Origin: Reticulitermes speratus
Lineage: Eukaryota > Arthropoda > Insecta > Blattodea > Rhinotermitidae
Assembly: GCA_021186555.1 (NCBI GenBank)
Contig: JAJKFL010000003.1
Span: 30,802,908 to 30,866,907, forward strand
Reading direction: 5' to 3'
DNA: 64,000 bases
Part shown: positions 1-11,479 of the stretch, one piece after another
How positions within the stretch are numbered: the first letter of the stretch is position 1
Layout: each line of letters begins with the position of its first letter
Program-made: the position numbers and the translations under genes
The notes under the pieces: generated by a model
Databases searched by the model: none
What the model was told of the DNA's origin: nothing
The model's input: only the letters and a program-made list of their open reading frames with translations

Positions 1-1045
1 ACGAAGGCAAAATTCTGAAATTAAATTAAAATAAAAGTGACATCAGCCAATATGGAACACAACGCAATACAGGAACCTAGATTTGTCTTCCTTACATGTC
101 AGTTACTAATGTGTAAGATAATTACTTAACAGGCACAACCCTCAAACTCCACAAGCAACGAGTAAGAAGGATGGTACAGCTATAAATACTGAGGCTACTA
201 AGTAGACCAGTAGGTAATTGTCTCATCACAGGAATAAAAGAAAATTACAAACCGAGTCCTGCTAACAAACCCTCTGAAACGAGGCAAATTGAAAAACATT
301 TAAGAGGTGCAATAATACACCGAAATGATAATCATGATCAAAAAAAGAGCAGCTTCAACTCAAGAACTTTAGGTTTACTCGCCTCCTCTCTAAAATCAGG
401 AGATTATATTAAAAAGTATGATTTCACTACCTAATTTCTACGGCTGAGAAACTTGATCTATCGCTCTGTAAGAAGAAACGCACATTTAGGACCTTCGACA
501 GACATAAGCTGGAGAATTTCGGCCTAAAATACATGACGTTATAAAAGAAGGAAAAATGAATTACAGAACAAGAAGCTTCATAATTTGCATCCTCGTCTAC
601 GCAGTTAGGGCGATCGAGTACAGAATGATGAGTTTGACGGGACGTGTAGCAACCACGACGAAGAGAAGAAATTCGCGCAGACATTTGGTTGACATGCAAG
701 GGAGACATAATTTGGGAGTTCCAGTCGTAAGCATGAGGACAACATTAAAAAGGATCATAACTATGTAAGTTGTAAAGATGTAAACTGGACTGGATTGACT
801 CGGGGTAATCCGACGATAGGCTTATGGTGATCAGCGCAACGGACGTAGTTACTAATTACAGAGTTCTTGCGTCTTCGTCAGGCTTCTTCAGTCTTCTCCT
901 CCTCTTCCTCCTTCTATTTCTTCTTATTCTTCGGCCATCAGGAATTAGGTCTGTGCTCAGTTCCACACCAGTCTAACTTCTACAATTATAGACCCTTAAA
1001 ACATTTGACGGCTGGTCGGCCCATAACAAGGCCTGCACTTACTCC
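1..1045. other. unassigned AT-rich DNA
   Basis: No coding, RNA or repeat signal was recognised. The small open frames on both strands (93 codons or fewer) overlap each other and show no domain. A pyrimidine-rich run of TTC and TCC triplets lies near 880-935. Confidence 0.5.
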
Positions 1046-1049
1046 TAAG

Positions 1050-1135
1050 CCCTGAATGGGTTTCGAACCAACAATCATGTGTCCGAGCAGCTAAACAGAG
1101 TAGGCGCCTCAACGACTACGTCACTGCGATCGACG
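1050..1135 (-). repeat. tRNA-derived SINE head, decayed
   Basis: On the minus strand the sequence carries a box A-like block (TAGTCGTTGAGGCG, at 1105-1118) followed about 40 bp later by a box B-like block (GGTTCGAAACC, around 1060-1070). This is the internal Pol III promoter layout of a tRNA or a tRNA-derived SINE. The acceptor stem does not pair, so it is not a functional tRNA gene. It does not clearly belong to the three SINE families found elsewhere in the window, although spacing and box sequence fit a class II (Leu/Ser-like) tRNA ancestor. Confidence 0.5.
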
Positions 1136-1569
1136 TCGCTCCATAGGTTGTTGCATTAATTTACATTTCATCTAACGCTCAAGTTTTCCCTTATCACAAT
1201 TTCTATTCTCTTCAGCACAGCAAGCTGCTCTCTTCTTCACCCTACAAATACTACAATTAAACTCGAGATCGACAAAAGCTGTGTTCATTGGCACACAATT
1301 ACTATCATCGCGTAGACGAGCCAGACCCTCACTGTCTGCAGTCTCACTTCCTCAATGGGTCATTACAGCAGCCAACTTGAGGTCCTAGGTGCAACTGATT
1401 CGAACGTCGTGAAACACCTTGTTAATATCGCCTCACGCGGAGCGGGAAGGGGCTGAATATCATCAATGTATAAAGACAGATACGTCTTTTTTGTAATTTA
1501 CTTTACGATTTCTCTTAACTAGCTTAACTAGTGGAAAATGCCCGTTCGAAACTGAACATGAAGCCTCTT

Positions 1570-1655
1570 ATAAGTGAAAGTACCTGGTACATGTATCCAG
1601 ATCTTCTGACCATAAGTGAAAGTACCTGGTACATGTATCCAGATCTTCTGACCAT
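1570..1655. repeat. 42-bp exact tandem duplication
   Basis: Two copies of a 42-bp unit lie head to tail (1570-1611 and 1612-1653) with no difference between them. Because 42 is a multiple of three, the duplication stays in frame in a small open frame (1531-1731, plus strand) and doubles the 14-residue block ISESTWYMYPDLLT. The perfect identity points to a recent duplication. Nothing else shows that the frame is translated. Confidence 0.9.
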
Positions 1656-2017
1656 TAAAGCCACTGATGCTATTGCAGGTGGCATATTACACTACCTTGA
1701 AACAAATTTCGATCACCTAATTTTCTCCTAAAAACCTTTTTCGGTTTCTTAGAAAAATAAAATTCGTACATTTGAGTTTTGAAAATTTTAGTCATACGTT
1801 TAGTTTCTCTGCTTATGTATGTAATTCTAACATACATTCGATTCCGTGCGATTTTCGTCCTTATTTGGCTCAAGAATTTCAGTTCTATTCCCCGTTCCTT
1901 TACCCTCTACAGCTTCCACACAATTCCAAACACGGAGACGGTGAAAAATTCTGAGGTTCTGGCGGACACGTTTAACATAGACTAAATCGGAATTCAAGTT
2001 CTCTTAAAAATGTATAA

Positions 2018-2100
2018 TCACCATCATAATCATCATCACCACCACCACCACCACCACCACCACCACTACCACTACCACCACCACCACCACCATCATTATT
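2018..2100. repeat. (CAC)n/(ATC)n trinucleotide microsatellite
   Basis: An ATC/ATT start passes into a long ACC/CAC run with a few CTA interruptions and ends in ATCATT. On the minus strand it would encode a Gly/Asp run, which is a low-complexity artefact and not a protein. Confidence 0.95.
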
Positions 2101-5100
2101 AGATCTACTGAAGCAATAAAATAAAAATCCGACTCCAATACGACTCGGGTCGTGAAATCGATTGCGCATGAGTAACTCATGAGCTGAACTGCATTTTATT
2201 ATCAGATTATGAATATGTACTATCTAAACATGGTATTAACAGCGCATGATTTGTGTGACTAAGGTCTGTGGAAAGTATGCTTTATGCGACCTATTCAGAA
2301 CTCCTTTGTTTTCCCATAACAATTCAATGGAAAGAAGTCGTCTTGAAATATTAACAGTCGATAAGCTGCGCCTTTAATGGAAACCGACGGTTTGTTACAG
2401 TGCTCATAACAGCCAATCACTGGTCTCTCTCCTCAGCCAGACAGATTCAGTTCAGATTGTCCCATCCTGTGACCTTAAGTCCCCTCTTAATATTATCCAC
2501 TCATCTACACCTCGATCTTCCAGGTTGTCGTTTCCCATCAGTTTTCTCGACCAAAAGAATGTATAAGCATTTTTCCGAATAGACATTTTTAATTTTCATA
2601 TTGTAGCTGTTACACTTGTTCCTGAGTAGTCCCATGTACAAATATTTTAGTTTTCGCTACATAGGAAAGTCTACCTTATTACAAGGCAGAACCTCTGAAG
2701 CATAACTATCTTGTAGTAATGAGTGACAATCGCAGATATTTTGTGGTTGTGTAAACGGAACAGAATCAAGATAATCTACACAACGCAGTTCCGTCCAACA
2801 TCGAATCACCCAGGAAATGTGTGATCGGAGATCTGTAGGGTAGACCGACTGATCCAACTAAACTGCATATACCGAATTAACTGTACAATGCTTCCAACGC
2901 CTCTTTTAAGAAGCCAAGTGCTTAACGTTATAGGCGCGTTGGGACTCAGACGCCTAAACATGAAAAGTCGTTCTAATTCCACAAACTCGCTGCGCAGACT
3001 GCTAAATGTGTCCCTTCCCTCATAAAGAGTTTTCAGAAAAGTTTGAGAGCGAGGGGACAGTGACCGATTCCCGTGACGACACTTTAACTACTGCGACGTC
3101 AACTCCGCCGAGACGAGTTTTGCCTAATTGCCTTAATAGACACCGCGCTCGCAGGGGACCTAGCTATAACCCACACAGAAAACATTCACCAGGTTGCTCA
3201 GCTAAACCCAGTGCCATTGGTTTAATCAGAGTCACGGCGAGACCTCGCCCCTCCTCCACCACAGTAGTTTGCTCATGCAAGAACTGTGTAAATTTCCGAT
3301 CGTTCTCTGCACGAGTAATTTAATATGTAGTAGTTATGGAATGAAACTTTGGTTCAACCAAATTATTCTTGCACAATGTAAACCAACAACATAAGAGTCG
3401 TTAGAAATCTACGTTTAGATTTGAAATTGACAGCAATTATTAATGAAACATTTCAGCTACGAATGTGAAGTTTTGTAGTGGGTAGATAGTAAATTCACAA
3501 TTACAAAAACCGAAAACAATTCGGTTGTGTGTGGCAAGTTTGTTGTAGACAATGGGGATCAGCGGGTCTTTAAGTGGAAACGATGCAAAAATGGGCCGTT
3601 ATTAACATGGTATAACACACACACACTTCTTTTTGCCCTCATCGTAGCGGCTGATTCACCTGACAAACAGGAAACGTCATTTAAGTTCTGCTAAAACTGC
3701 TTTGTTCTCTTACAGCAGGACCTTCCAATATATATATGCGGCCAAGATTAATTTGACAACTGATGGCTTTTCTAGATTAACTGACGTAAATGTACCTCAT
3801 TTGAGATGGACAGCAAACTGTGGTCAGAAAACGAATTAAACCTCCTTATAAAATCTTTCATAGAATTTAGCCGATCCAGATGCTGTGCTGTTTAAAAGCG
3901 ACATAATTTATAAAGAATATTATTTTTAAGACTGTTCAAAGAAAGAGCATGTAACATGACATTTAGAGGAGGAAACCATCAGTAAGGGAATATAAACTTG
4001 TAATTACATAAAACCTGTAACATAAAAGAAACACTTTAAGAAAAGAATAACACAAGTTATGCTAACCCCTCCGAAGCATAAAAGTCACCCGAATTAGGCT
4101 GTATGCTATAGAATAACCCAGTTCCTATTTCACAGAAAACGCACTGCACCTCTATTATTGCTGTTTACGAAAATAGCCGTTGTTTATTGTAACATACGAT
4201 TACATACAAATACACTGTGTGGGAAAAAAGCAGAGATTCTTAATGTTAATGCAGGCAACAGAATACTCGTATAGTAACAACTTTGATTTAACCGACTAAT
4301 CTGAATGGATGCATATGACATTCTTACGGCACCGTTCTGCGTCTCGAATTTCAGTTTATTCACTTTTGTTCCTGTCTGTCATATCCACTTGAATGTCTAC
4401 GAAATTAGATAGCAGCCTACAAATTTCAAATATTCTGAAAAGGCGAGTGCAACAAAAGAACTCAGACGCATCGCACGAACTTAAACACATAATGAAAAAA
4501 TAATCTAACTCACTTAAATTACAGCAGACCCCCAACTAAGAGTTCTGTAACTGAATTATACGAATGAAAATTCCAAACACCTTAGTTTAAATGTCTCATT
4601 ACGAAAGTAAGGGGAAGACGTTTTTTCATAATGTAATAGAGCTCTCTTTTCTTATGATCTTTGATTTCTAATTTTGAAGAAAGAAGAACAGACTGCATCA
4701 TCTATCGAGAGCTTCAATTGAAGAAGAAGGCGAAGTCAGCGGGGAGTATTGGTGATTTTCGTCACGTCAGATACTGTTGTGTAGTTACATACATCATTTA
4801 TACGTCAGGACGTCTACACGTGTTCGCACGAGCAGTCGAATGCACTGTGGGTAGCAACTCGTCTACTCTCAGCGGTTTCGTAGAAAATAACCGAGCGTGT
4901 TGTGTGAATAGTTAATACGGACACACATGGTATTACATATACATCCTTTTTGCCCTGACTTGTACACTTGGTATTTTCTTCAATACGCCCGGTCTAAAAA
5001 GGTGTGTGTACGTGCGCTTTGTTTAAAGACGCTCTTCCAACAGCAGACGTTAGAGAGTATAAAGTGAGTTAAACTTGCAACAAGAGTGTGTGATAAGAAA

Positions 5101-6040
5101 GCAAGGGTTCTGAAGGAGGGGGAAGTACCCCGTATCAGGTACCCAACATTCTTTTCTAAATTTATACCAAACGGGAGACGAAATGTAGTTAATACGCCAG
5201 TGAAAACGAAGAGAGAGCATACATACCAGAACACGTCTAAAATGAGCACATCAATTATACAAACAAACTGAGCCGGAACACGTCCGTTTACTGAACAACT
5301 TTTTATTGCTCAGTAACACAACATGAATGCTGAGACAGTATGATGATATACAAGTACGTCGAAATTTTACGTATAGTGACAAAAGTGTTTAGCGAGTACA
5401 ACCAATTCGAACCAATCACCACTACACAAGCCCGCTCGTGAGTACGATCAAAATCTGCTGACCAGAGAAATGGACTCAACAATCTGATTTGGTAATTTGG
5501 CTTAACGGACTTCGCCTAAACTGGAATTTAAGAAATGTGTATATAGCGTATACTTACAGTACACTATCACAACGCTAAACACGATTTTTGGTAAGGTACA
5601 GCTTGCCCACCTTAAACGCCCGCGTTGTTAATAGGCATGTGTTACAAGTTACGAACCGAAAACTCGCGCTTCGAAGTGAAGGCACAGTTAACTTGGCCAC
5701 ATAATAAAAGTTCTTTTGGCCGTTCGAGGGTTTTTATTAGCAGAAAAGAAGGTAAGGAAGACACAAAAGAGGGGTATCTGGAGTCTGAGCACGTGTATCA
5801 GTGGTGAAGATTACTGAGACGGGGCATCTATCACCAGGTGAAGACACGGTGTGGGTACGGGAGATTTTCGCTTCTCTCCAGGACTTACGCCTACCTGCAG
5901 GGCCTACGTAAGTCTGAAAAGATCCCTCTGTGGGGCGTTTTCCGGATAGGAAAAAAGGGATAAAGAAAACTTTACTTACATATCAGATTATTGCATAATC
6001 TTCATTACACCAAAAAATATACATCAAATTAGGGAGCAAA
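2101..6040. other. 3.9 kb with no recognised feature
   Basis: Mostly AT-rich, apparently low-copy sequence. The 105-codon frame at 3006-3323 (plus) is the longest here; it is Arg/Pro/Ser-rich, shows no domain and lies in a locally GC-richer patch. A short (CA)n run lies at about 3620. A weak inverted repeat with GACTTACG/CGTAAGTC arms lies near 5890-5925, and its role is unknown. Confidence 0.45.
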
Positions 6041-6050
6041 CCCGGTCTAC

Positions 6051-6511
6051 AATTTATCTCCTACATAGTATTCAGTAACCAACAAATGCACACACTCAAA
6101 CTGTGCTGTCGTGTTGAGTGGTACGAGCTCGTACCACTCAACTTATAATCACCAGCACATACAAAACCACGATTTTATGCATCAAGTAGCAACACTGCTA
6201 TTTTAACTTTTTAACTATTAACTTTATACGATAAAATCTTAAGTTACTATACAGTTTTACATATTTTACAAATTTAAATGTGTTTTTACAACTTACTTCT
6301 GAAACAAGAGTGTTCTACGGCACACTTAACATGCGATGTGAAGTGTAGTAGCTTGTTAACCCCCTGAAGATGGTCTACGGACCGAAACATGTGTAGGGGA
6401 ATTCGGTGATACTAATAAAACTATAAAATAGTTTGAGTGTGTGCATTTGTTGGTTACTGAATACTAAGTGAAAATGCACGGTGAAAGCAATATAAAATTT
6501 ATCTCCTACAT
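6051..6511 (+). mobile_element. foldback element with hammerhead-like core and 16-bp flanking repeat
   Basis: The direct repeat AATTTATCTCCTACAT flanks the insert exactly (6051-6066 and 6496-6511). Inside it, 39-40 bp inverted arms lie at 6065-6104 and 6428-6466. A perfect 30-bp palindrome lies at 6113-6142. A hammerhead-ribozyme-like core follows at 6364-6388: CTGAAGA, an extra T, GGTC, a 4-nt loop, GACC, GAAAC. After the right arm comes a one-sided tail containing GGTGAAAGCAATATAA. Core, tail and variable-length duplication match the elements at 34.86, 36.04 and 36.63 kb. No coding capacity is present. The extra T after CTGAAGA departs from the classic hammerhead, so activity is uncertain. 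A non-autonomous Penelope-like element is the best guess. Confidence 0.6.
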
Positions 6512-6540
6512 GTTTCGGCCCCTCCTGGGCCATTAATAAA
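6512..6540 (-). mobile_element. half of a second hammerhead-like core
   Basis: On the minus strand the block reads GGCCCAGGAGGGGCC followed by GAAACATG, that is, the stem II and GAAAC half of the same core motif, while the CTGANGA half is lost. It directly abuts the right-hand 16-bp repeat, so the foldback element appears to have inserted right beside the core of an older relative. Confidence 0.45.
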
Positions 6541-6704
6541 CAGTATCAATTAATCACAAGAAGAAATTACAAAGGTACAGTGTTGCATGTAGCCTAACTT
6601 ACAATCAATATATTTTATCCACGCACTGTACGTACAGTGCACCTTCTACTTTCCTGTTGTTGTAAGACATTACATACTCGTGGTGTCAAAATAATGCGGT
6701 TTAA

Positions 6705-6925
6705 GACGTGCTTTGTTGTCTTCTGCCACTCGAACACTGGGATCGTGGTTCGAATACCACTCGAAGCATGGATGATGAATGTATGCAACGTGTGTAAGGA
6801 AACGCCTTGCAACGGCGATCCGCCGTCCAAGCAGACGTACCAACTATCTACAAACAGGATTTGTGACCCGGAAAACACGTCACGTGGGCACCAGACAAGT
6901 ATATGGGTCACCACGCCTGTGTCTG
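6705..6925 (+). repeat. SINE family C-like, strongly decayed
   Basis: A box B-like block, GGGATCGTGGTTCGAATACC, at about 6738-6757 is followed by a body resembling family C (ATGGATGATGAATGTATG...). The translated body (VRIPLEAWM) matches the translation of intact family C copies (VRIPPGAWM on the minus strand at 11.4 kb). Box A is not clear and no duplication was found. Confidence 0.5.
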
Positions 6926-7365
6926 TCTTCCCTTCATAACTTTTAACTAATGACAGAATTCCATGCAAGTCAACACCAAAACAAGTACGTACTTAATAAA
7001 TTTTCTGTTAGTGATAACACAGCCAATGGTTTTATACAAACTTAACGGGCAAGAGCAACAGTAGCCCAATTTGCGGACCCCATATTTTTTCCAAAATGTG
7101 CAGCTTCTTAAAACTCTTTTTGTACAACGCAAAGAAAGCGTGGCAACCGCTCGAATTTAATTTACTGTATGGTTTATGGTAATATATGACGAAACATTTT
7201 CGGTTCTCATGTAAAACAAGGTAAGAAAAAAATCGAAACACGCGTATAAATTGTGTATAAAATTTTGGTTGTATACTTACCATACTAAAACACTGCATAA
7301 CGCAAAAGTCTAAAATCACACAGTATTTAAAACTTTTAAGAATAAAATAAAATAATATGAAATTA

Positions 7366-7690
7366 CACTTCCGTCAAGTGCTCCCCGATGTCCGAAACAG
7401 TAGGCCTATGCTTTGTTTGAAGGTTCCCAGGTTTCGCCCGCTTGTTCTTCTAACAGCAGTACTAAGATCAAGAAAATTACCGGGTTCGTACCTCACAAAG
7501 GATTTAGTGCGCTTCCATCAGGAAGACCACTCGGTTAATGCTGTATACAGAAAAAGGTTGTTTATTGTGAGAATGATATGGAAGACATACACACACTGCA
7601 TACGCAAAATGTGCCTTTTAGTGTTAAACCTGGTGGTACATATAGTAACCACAGGGCATTACAGGTTAACGCATTTGAAAGCTGGACTTG
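7366..7690 (+). repeat. unclassified interspersed repeat E-D, fullest copy
   Basis: The left part (E, 7366-7470) matches 23080-23178 (shared words include GAAGGTTC and CGCCCGCTTGT). The right part (D, from the TTCGTACCTCA block at about 7494) matches 23330-23560, 23684-23885, 33520-33680 and 51040-51365. D typically carries GTTAATG.TGTTTA, TGTTTATTGTGAG, a short CA run and TAGTTACCACAGGGC. No terminal repeats or coding frame were recognised. It could be the 3' part of a LINE or a DNA-transposon remnant. Confidence 0.6.
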
Positions 7691-7856
7691 TCTAAAACAT
7701 GCTCAAAAATGAATCACTAAGTATTTTATTTATTATTTTGTACTATAGTTATTACTAGTCTCGCCACACACACTGAAGCACATGAAAGTACATGCCCTTT
7801 TCTTTCCAGGGCTTAAAATCTATATGAACTTAATACTGAGACGTTTTCTGATTCAT

Positions 7857-7925
7857 AATAGCTCTAGTGATAAAGACAGGTTGTTCCGGACTGGACAACT
7901 AGGTTTCGATCCTGCGGATATAATA
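7857..7925 (+). repeat. tRNA-like SINE head, decayed
   Basis: TAGCTCTAGTGA (box A-like) is followed about 45 bp later by GGTTTCGATCCTGC (box B-like). The spacing suits a Pol III promoter. The flanking sequence does not fold as a tRNA and has not been assigned to a family. Confidence 0.4.
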
Positions 7926-8254
7926 TTGGATCCATTACTTTCAGATTGACTTTCCGGCCCAACCCCATATATTGTAAAAACAGAAGACGCTTTCATGCGA
8001 CAGTAAGGGATGTCCGTAAGTTCTCGCTTTCCTGCGCCAAGGTCAGCGAATCAGCTGAACCCGACCTTTATAAATTCTCTCTACAGCCATATACGTATGG
8101 CACATTCTGTTTACTTCTTATGGAGACGATGACGTACTGCACCTGAAATATGGACCAATATGCAGTTCGACTTGGGAAAAGACACGGTCGTATACTTCTG
8201 TTAAAATAAGATATGTAAAGTGTAATCCATCTTGCACTCCTCTATTGTCTTAAT

Positions 8255-8536
8255 CAGTGTCTCACAACATTTCTTCCATGGAAAAACCCATAAAACAATT
8301 TTTCATATCCCGAAAAACCCCTACATATGAAAACGTTTACAGACTAGAAAACAAAGAGTCAGTTGGTAGCCCACAGAGATTATTCCAGTATTGCAAACTA
8401 CCGGACATAAATTCCCGCTATATTTCGAGGTATATTTGGAATTTTTCGCGGTGTTCAAAAATGGTAACGTACTTACTCCACGATTTCTAGCGGAACCCCT
8501 AATGATGTTATGCGGAACCCTGGCTGGGAAACACTA
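8255..8536. mobile_element. hAT-like MITE, 282 bp
   Basis: The left end starts CAGTGTCTCACAACAT and the reverse complement of the right end reads TAGTGTTTCCCAGCCA, giving imperfect inverted termini of the CAGTGTTTCCCA kind typical of hAT elements. The 8-bp flanks GTCTTAAT (8247-8254) and GTCTCATT (8537-8544) agree at 6 of 8 positions, as expected for an aged hAT duplication. It encodes no transposase and must have been mobilised in trans. Confidence 0.6.
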
Positions 8537-8544
8537 GTCTCATT

Positions 8545-9355
8545 GGTCATATACTGCATATATAAACCAGTCGCGTGGCAGAACTAATGGCTAAAAATTT
8601 CTACCACAAACCACTACAGGCTTAGATGACAACTGCTATCAAAGCTATAGAAAACAGTCCTATGAATTATCTTGATTGTGCACGTCATTAAACACTTTAC
8701 ACACAGACATTAGAAACAGGCAAATTTTTAGAAGCGAGTGTTTCTATAATTTCGAAAGGGCTCAAAGTTTGATTGCTGATTTCTTTCCGCGTACGTAAGC
8801 TTGTACTGCAATTATGTGGCAGACAACATAAGCGCTAGGAACTGCCAATACACAACCACATTCCTAATGCTGAAGACCCATGTTTCATACATGTGCGCCA
8901 CGCCGAAAATTACCTGAAATGAAAGATATAACTTTATTATATCTACATGTTCAACCATATACAATTTTTTCTACAATGCACTTTTTTGGAGAAAGTGATG
9001 AAGTTAAATTTGAAATTTATACAAAATAGGTGTTACACTGGAAGTGCATAATCAAACTTAACATGGCACGCCAAACACATCAAATACACATTTAATAAAA
9101 ATTCGTAAGACAGCTGCGGCACTAAAACAAGATAACAATTGAACGGGCTGACCGCATTACGTTCCCATCATGTTTTTGTTTCATGCACCTCGTGTAAATA
9201 ACACTTTACGAACGAAGAGTATGTGTACAGTTTTCTGGGAAGAGACACTATTCTACCCTGAAGATGGAAGCAGTTGGTTCCTCAAAAACTTTGGTAAATG
9301 TATACCAAATTATGGCATCAGCGGCCAATCCTGTACAATTTTACTCCATTAATAC
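8545..9355. other. no recognised feature
   Basis: AT-rich DNA with only short overlapping frames. I see no repeat shared with the rest of the window. Confidence 0.4.
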
Positions 9356-9359
9356 ACAT

Positions 9360-9475
9360 TCGTTCGCAGTTATACCAGATGACACTGCGTCATATCCCAG
9401 AAGATGGTATTTTTCAGTGCCGCTATGAGAATCTCAAAACCTCACAACGTATTACAAGTTTTCTTTCTGGGGTAA
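9360..9475 (+). repeat. fragment of the 'SHIPED' repeat
   Basis: The plus-strand translation reads RHIPEDGIFQCRYENLKT, the same kind of peptide as SHIPEGSNLHN at about 41.1 kb. The matching DNA word is a CATCCCAGAAG-type block. It is a repeat that happens to stay partly open, not a gene. Confidence 0.5.
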
Positions 9476-9815
9476 TTAAATTTTCAACACAAAAATATAA
9501 CTTGGGCGGACTTTAATGCATAAAATTCATCCGGAAATCAATAATAGGCCTACGGAAAGCTGAGCTACTTAGGCCGTACAGCACTTACAGCAAACAAGCA
9601 CTAGCAGAAAACTTTTACTCTGCTTCGCACAGCGGAATCATCATCGTGCTTCCCAAGTATCCAACTCAGTTAACACAAATTTTTGTTGCGTATAATAAAG
9701 AAGCGAAATAGCGTTAAGAAATATTGCACGGATGTCAATAAACATCCATAAATCGACATATTTCATTTCTACTGAATATTTTTGACAATGACGTGAAGTA
9801 CAGTCCTGGAAGCTG

Positions 9816-9816
<1 letters not shown>

Positions 9817-9850
<34 letters not shown>

Positions 9851-9857
9851 TGTGAGC
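9817..9857. repeat. (TG)n microsatellite
   Basis: About 15 uninterrupted TG units, then TTTGTGTG and a short GC alternation. Confidence 0.95.
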
Positions 9858-9879
9858 GCGCGGTACGTAGGCAATTTTT

Positions 9880-11130
9880 CATTTCCTTTTATTTTCAGCT
9901 CAAAATGGAATCTGAGACAAAAAAATTAACCTTTTTGCCTAATATTCAGGGACTTCAAACTCTGTATTAGCAATACACTTCGACTATTAATGCATCATTA
10001 CAAACACGTGTATTCATATATTCTGTAATGCATAAAGCGATCTAACACTGAAGACTGTAGGAGATACCACGATACAAATCACACTCCGTTTTTGTTACGA
10101 AAAAGTAACGGAATAGCAGAGCTGAACAATTTTAGTAACTAGAGTTTAGAGCCCAAAATAGCAGCACATGAAAGCAGAACAAGATAACAGTCCCACATCC
10201 TGCCCAACTGACAACTCAGACCCCACTGTCGAACCTACAACAAGCATGTAGCCTACTCCTTCCCTCCAACATTTCCAATACAATGTAAATCTTTCCTGAA
10301 TAACAACTGGCAACAGCACCTGTACCTCTGTGTATAAAGAATGTTCCATTTTTAAATTGAATCTTATAAACACTAGTACGATATAGAAAACAAACACGCT
10401 TTGTACTCACCAGAGGACAGGTGCAATAACATCTCATCCTCTTCTCTAGCGGTTCCAGAGAAAGAAAGGGATGCTGGAGGAAGAAAGAAGGGGCTGAAAG
10501 TCGGGGTTGGAAAGAAAGAACGAAAGAAGGCGGCAATTTAAAATCAATACTTGTTCTGTGGCATCGTTCATTACTGGCATCCATTCCAGCCTCCACCTTC
10601 AAGAGATGAAAGCTCTTCTTAAGGGAGCGCCTTGCCAAGGGTTAAGCATTTATGTACAACCAGCCAAACTTAAATACATTAAACTGAATTTAATAACAAA
10701 ACTGTTTCAGCTGTAATGTAAATATCGACAAGTAATTAAGTGCACGCTTTTAGAACTCAATGAGAACTCTGTTGTCATTAACATTGTGCCCTATTCAACA
10801 CAGCAGTGCAATAAAATTGAATGTTCCCTCACTCACTGATCAAACTAAAAATGATACATAAATATCATTTAAGCCAACAACTGAAAAGAAATAAAAAAAA
10901 ATATAAGAACACAAGGACAGGCACGAAAGAAAAGACCAGCCAGTCTCACGTTTACGCGTTAGGGTAGAGTGAATGAAAAGGACATGTCAAAGGCATCATT
11001 TCTGATTTAACGAAAACCTGATAAGGGCCACGCAAATTTTGTGTGTAACTCACCCACTTTCAAGGAATAAACTGGCTAGTTAATTTTGACACTAATTTGA
11101 TAAAGGGGTGAGCTGAATTCCAGGCCTTCT
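9880..11130. other. no recognised feature
   Basis: No repeat or gene recognised. A purine-rich stretch at about 10450-10530 keeps a 140-codon minus-strand frame open (10216-10638). That frame has no domain, and its composition follows the local purine bias. Confidence 0.4.
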
Positions 11131-11139
11131 TTTCGTCAC

Positions 11140-11162
11140 ACACGCGCGCACACACACACGCA

Positions 11163-11201
<39 letters not shown>

Positions 11202-11206
11202 TTTTT
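11140..11206. repeat. compound (CA)n (TA)n (T)n microsatellite at a SINE tail
   Basis: CA repeats at 11139-11162 run into about 14 TA units (11166-11193) and then a T run (to about 11206). The T run is the minus-strand poly(A) tail of the adjacent SINE C copy. The TA block lies beyond it and partly overlaps the left target-site duplication. Confidence 0.9.
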
Positions 11207-11467
11207 CCTATGGCTCGACAGCCTTATATGTGCCTAGGCCTCCTCGTTTCGTCGAGGTTTCATGGTCACACACTTTTTCTAGACACACCACAGTCGGTAG
11301 GACTCCTCTGGACGAGTGACCAGCTCGTCGCAGAGACCTCTACCTGACAACACACAACACTCACAAGAGACAGACATCCAAGCCCCCGGTGGGATTCGAA
11401 CCCACGATCCTAGTAAGCGAGCGGCCGAAGATCCACGCCTTAGAGCGCACGGACACTGGGATCGGCT
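11184..11467 (-). repeat. SINE family C, near full length
   Basis: A tRNA-Leu-like head on the minus strand contains box A (CTCTAAGGCGTGG region, plus strand about 11437-11457) and box B (GGTTCGAATCCC, plus strand 11391-11403). The body reads TTGTGAGTGTTGTGTGTTGT and TCTGCGACGAGCTGGTCAC, and the tail ends GTCGAGCCATAGG plus poly(A). It is closely similar to the copy at 42968-43227. Imperfect 10-bp flanks, CACTCATATA (11161-11170) and CACTCACATA (11468-11477), support retroposition. It is non-coding and depends on a partner LINE. Confidence 0.85.
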
Positions 11468-11479
11468 CACTCACATAAT

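Noticed and set aside
2018-2100. Gly/Asp-rich frame on the minus strand
   Set aside because: Translation of a trinucleotide microsatellite.
6364-6388. Functional hammerhead ribozyme call
   Set aside because: The core letters fit, but an extra T separates CTGAAGA from stem II, and helices I and III plus a cleavage triplet could not be placed by eye; kept only as 'hammerhead-like'.
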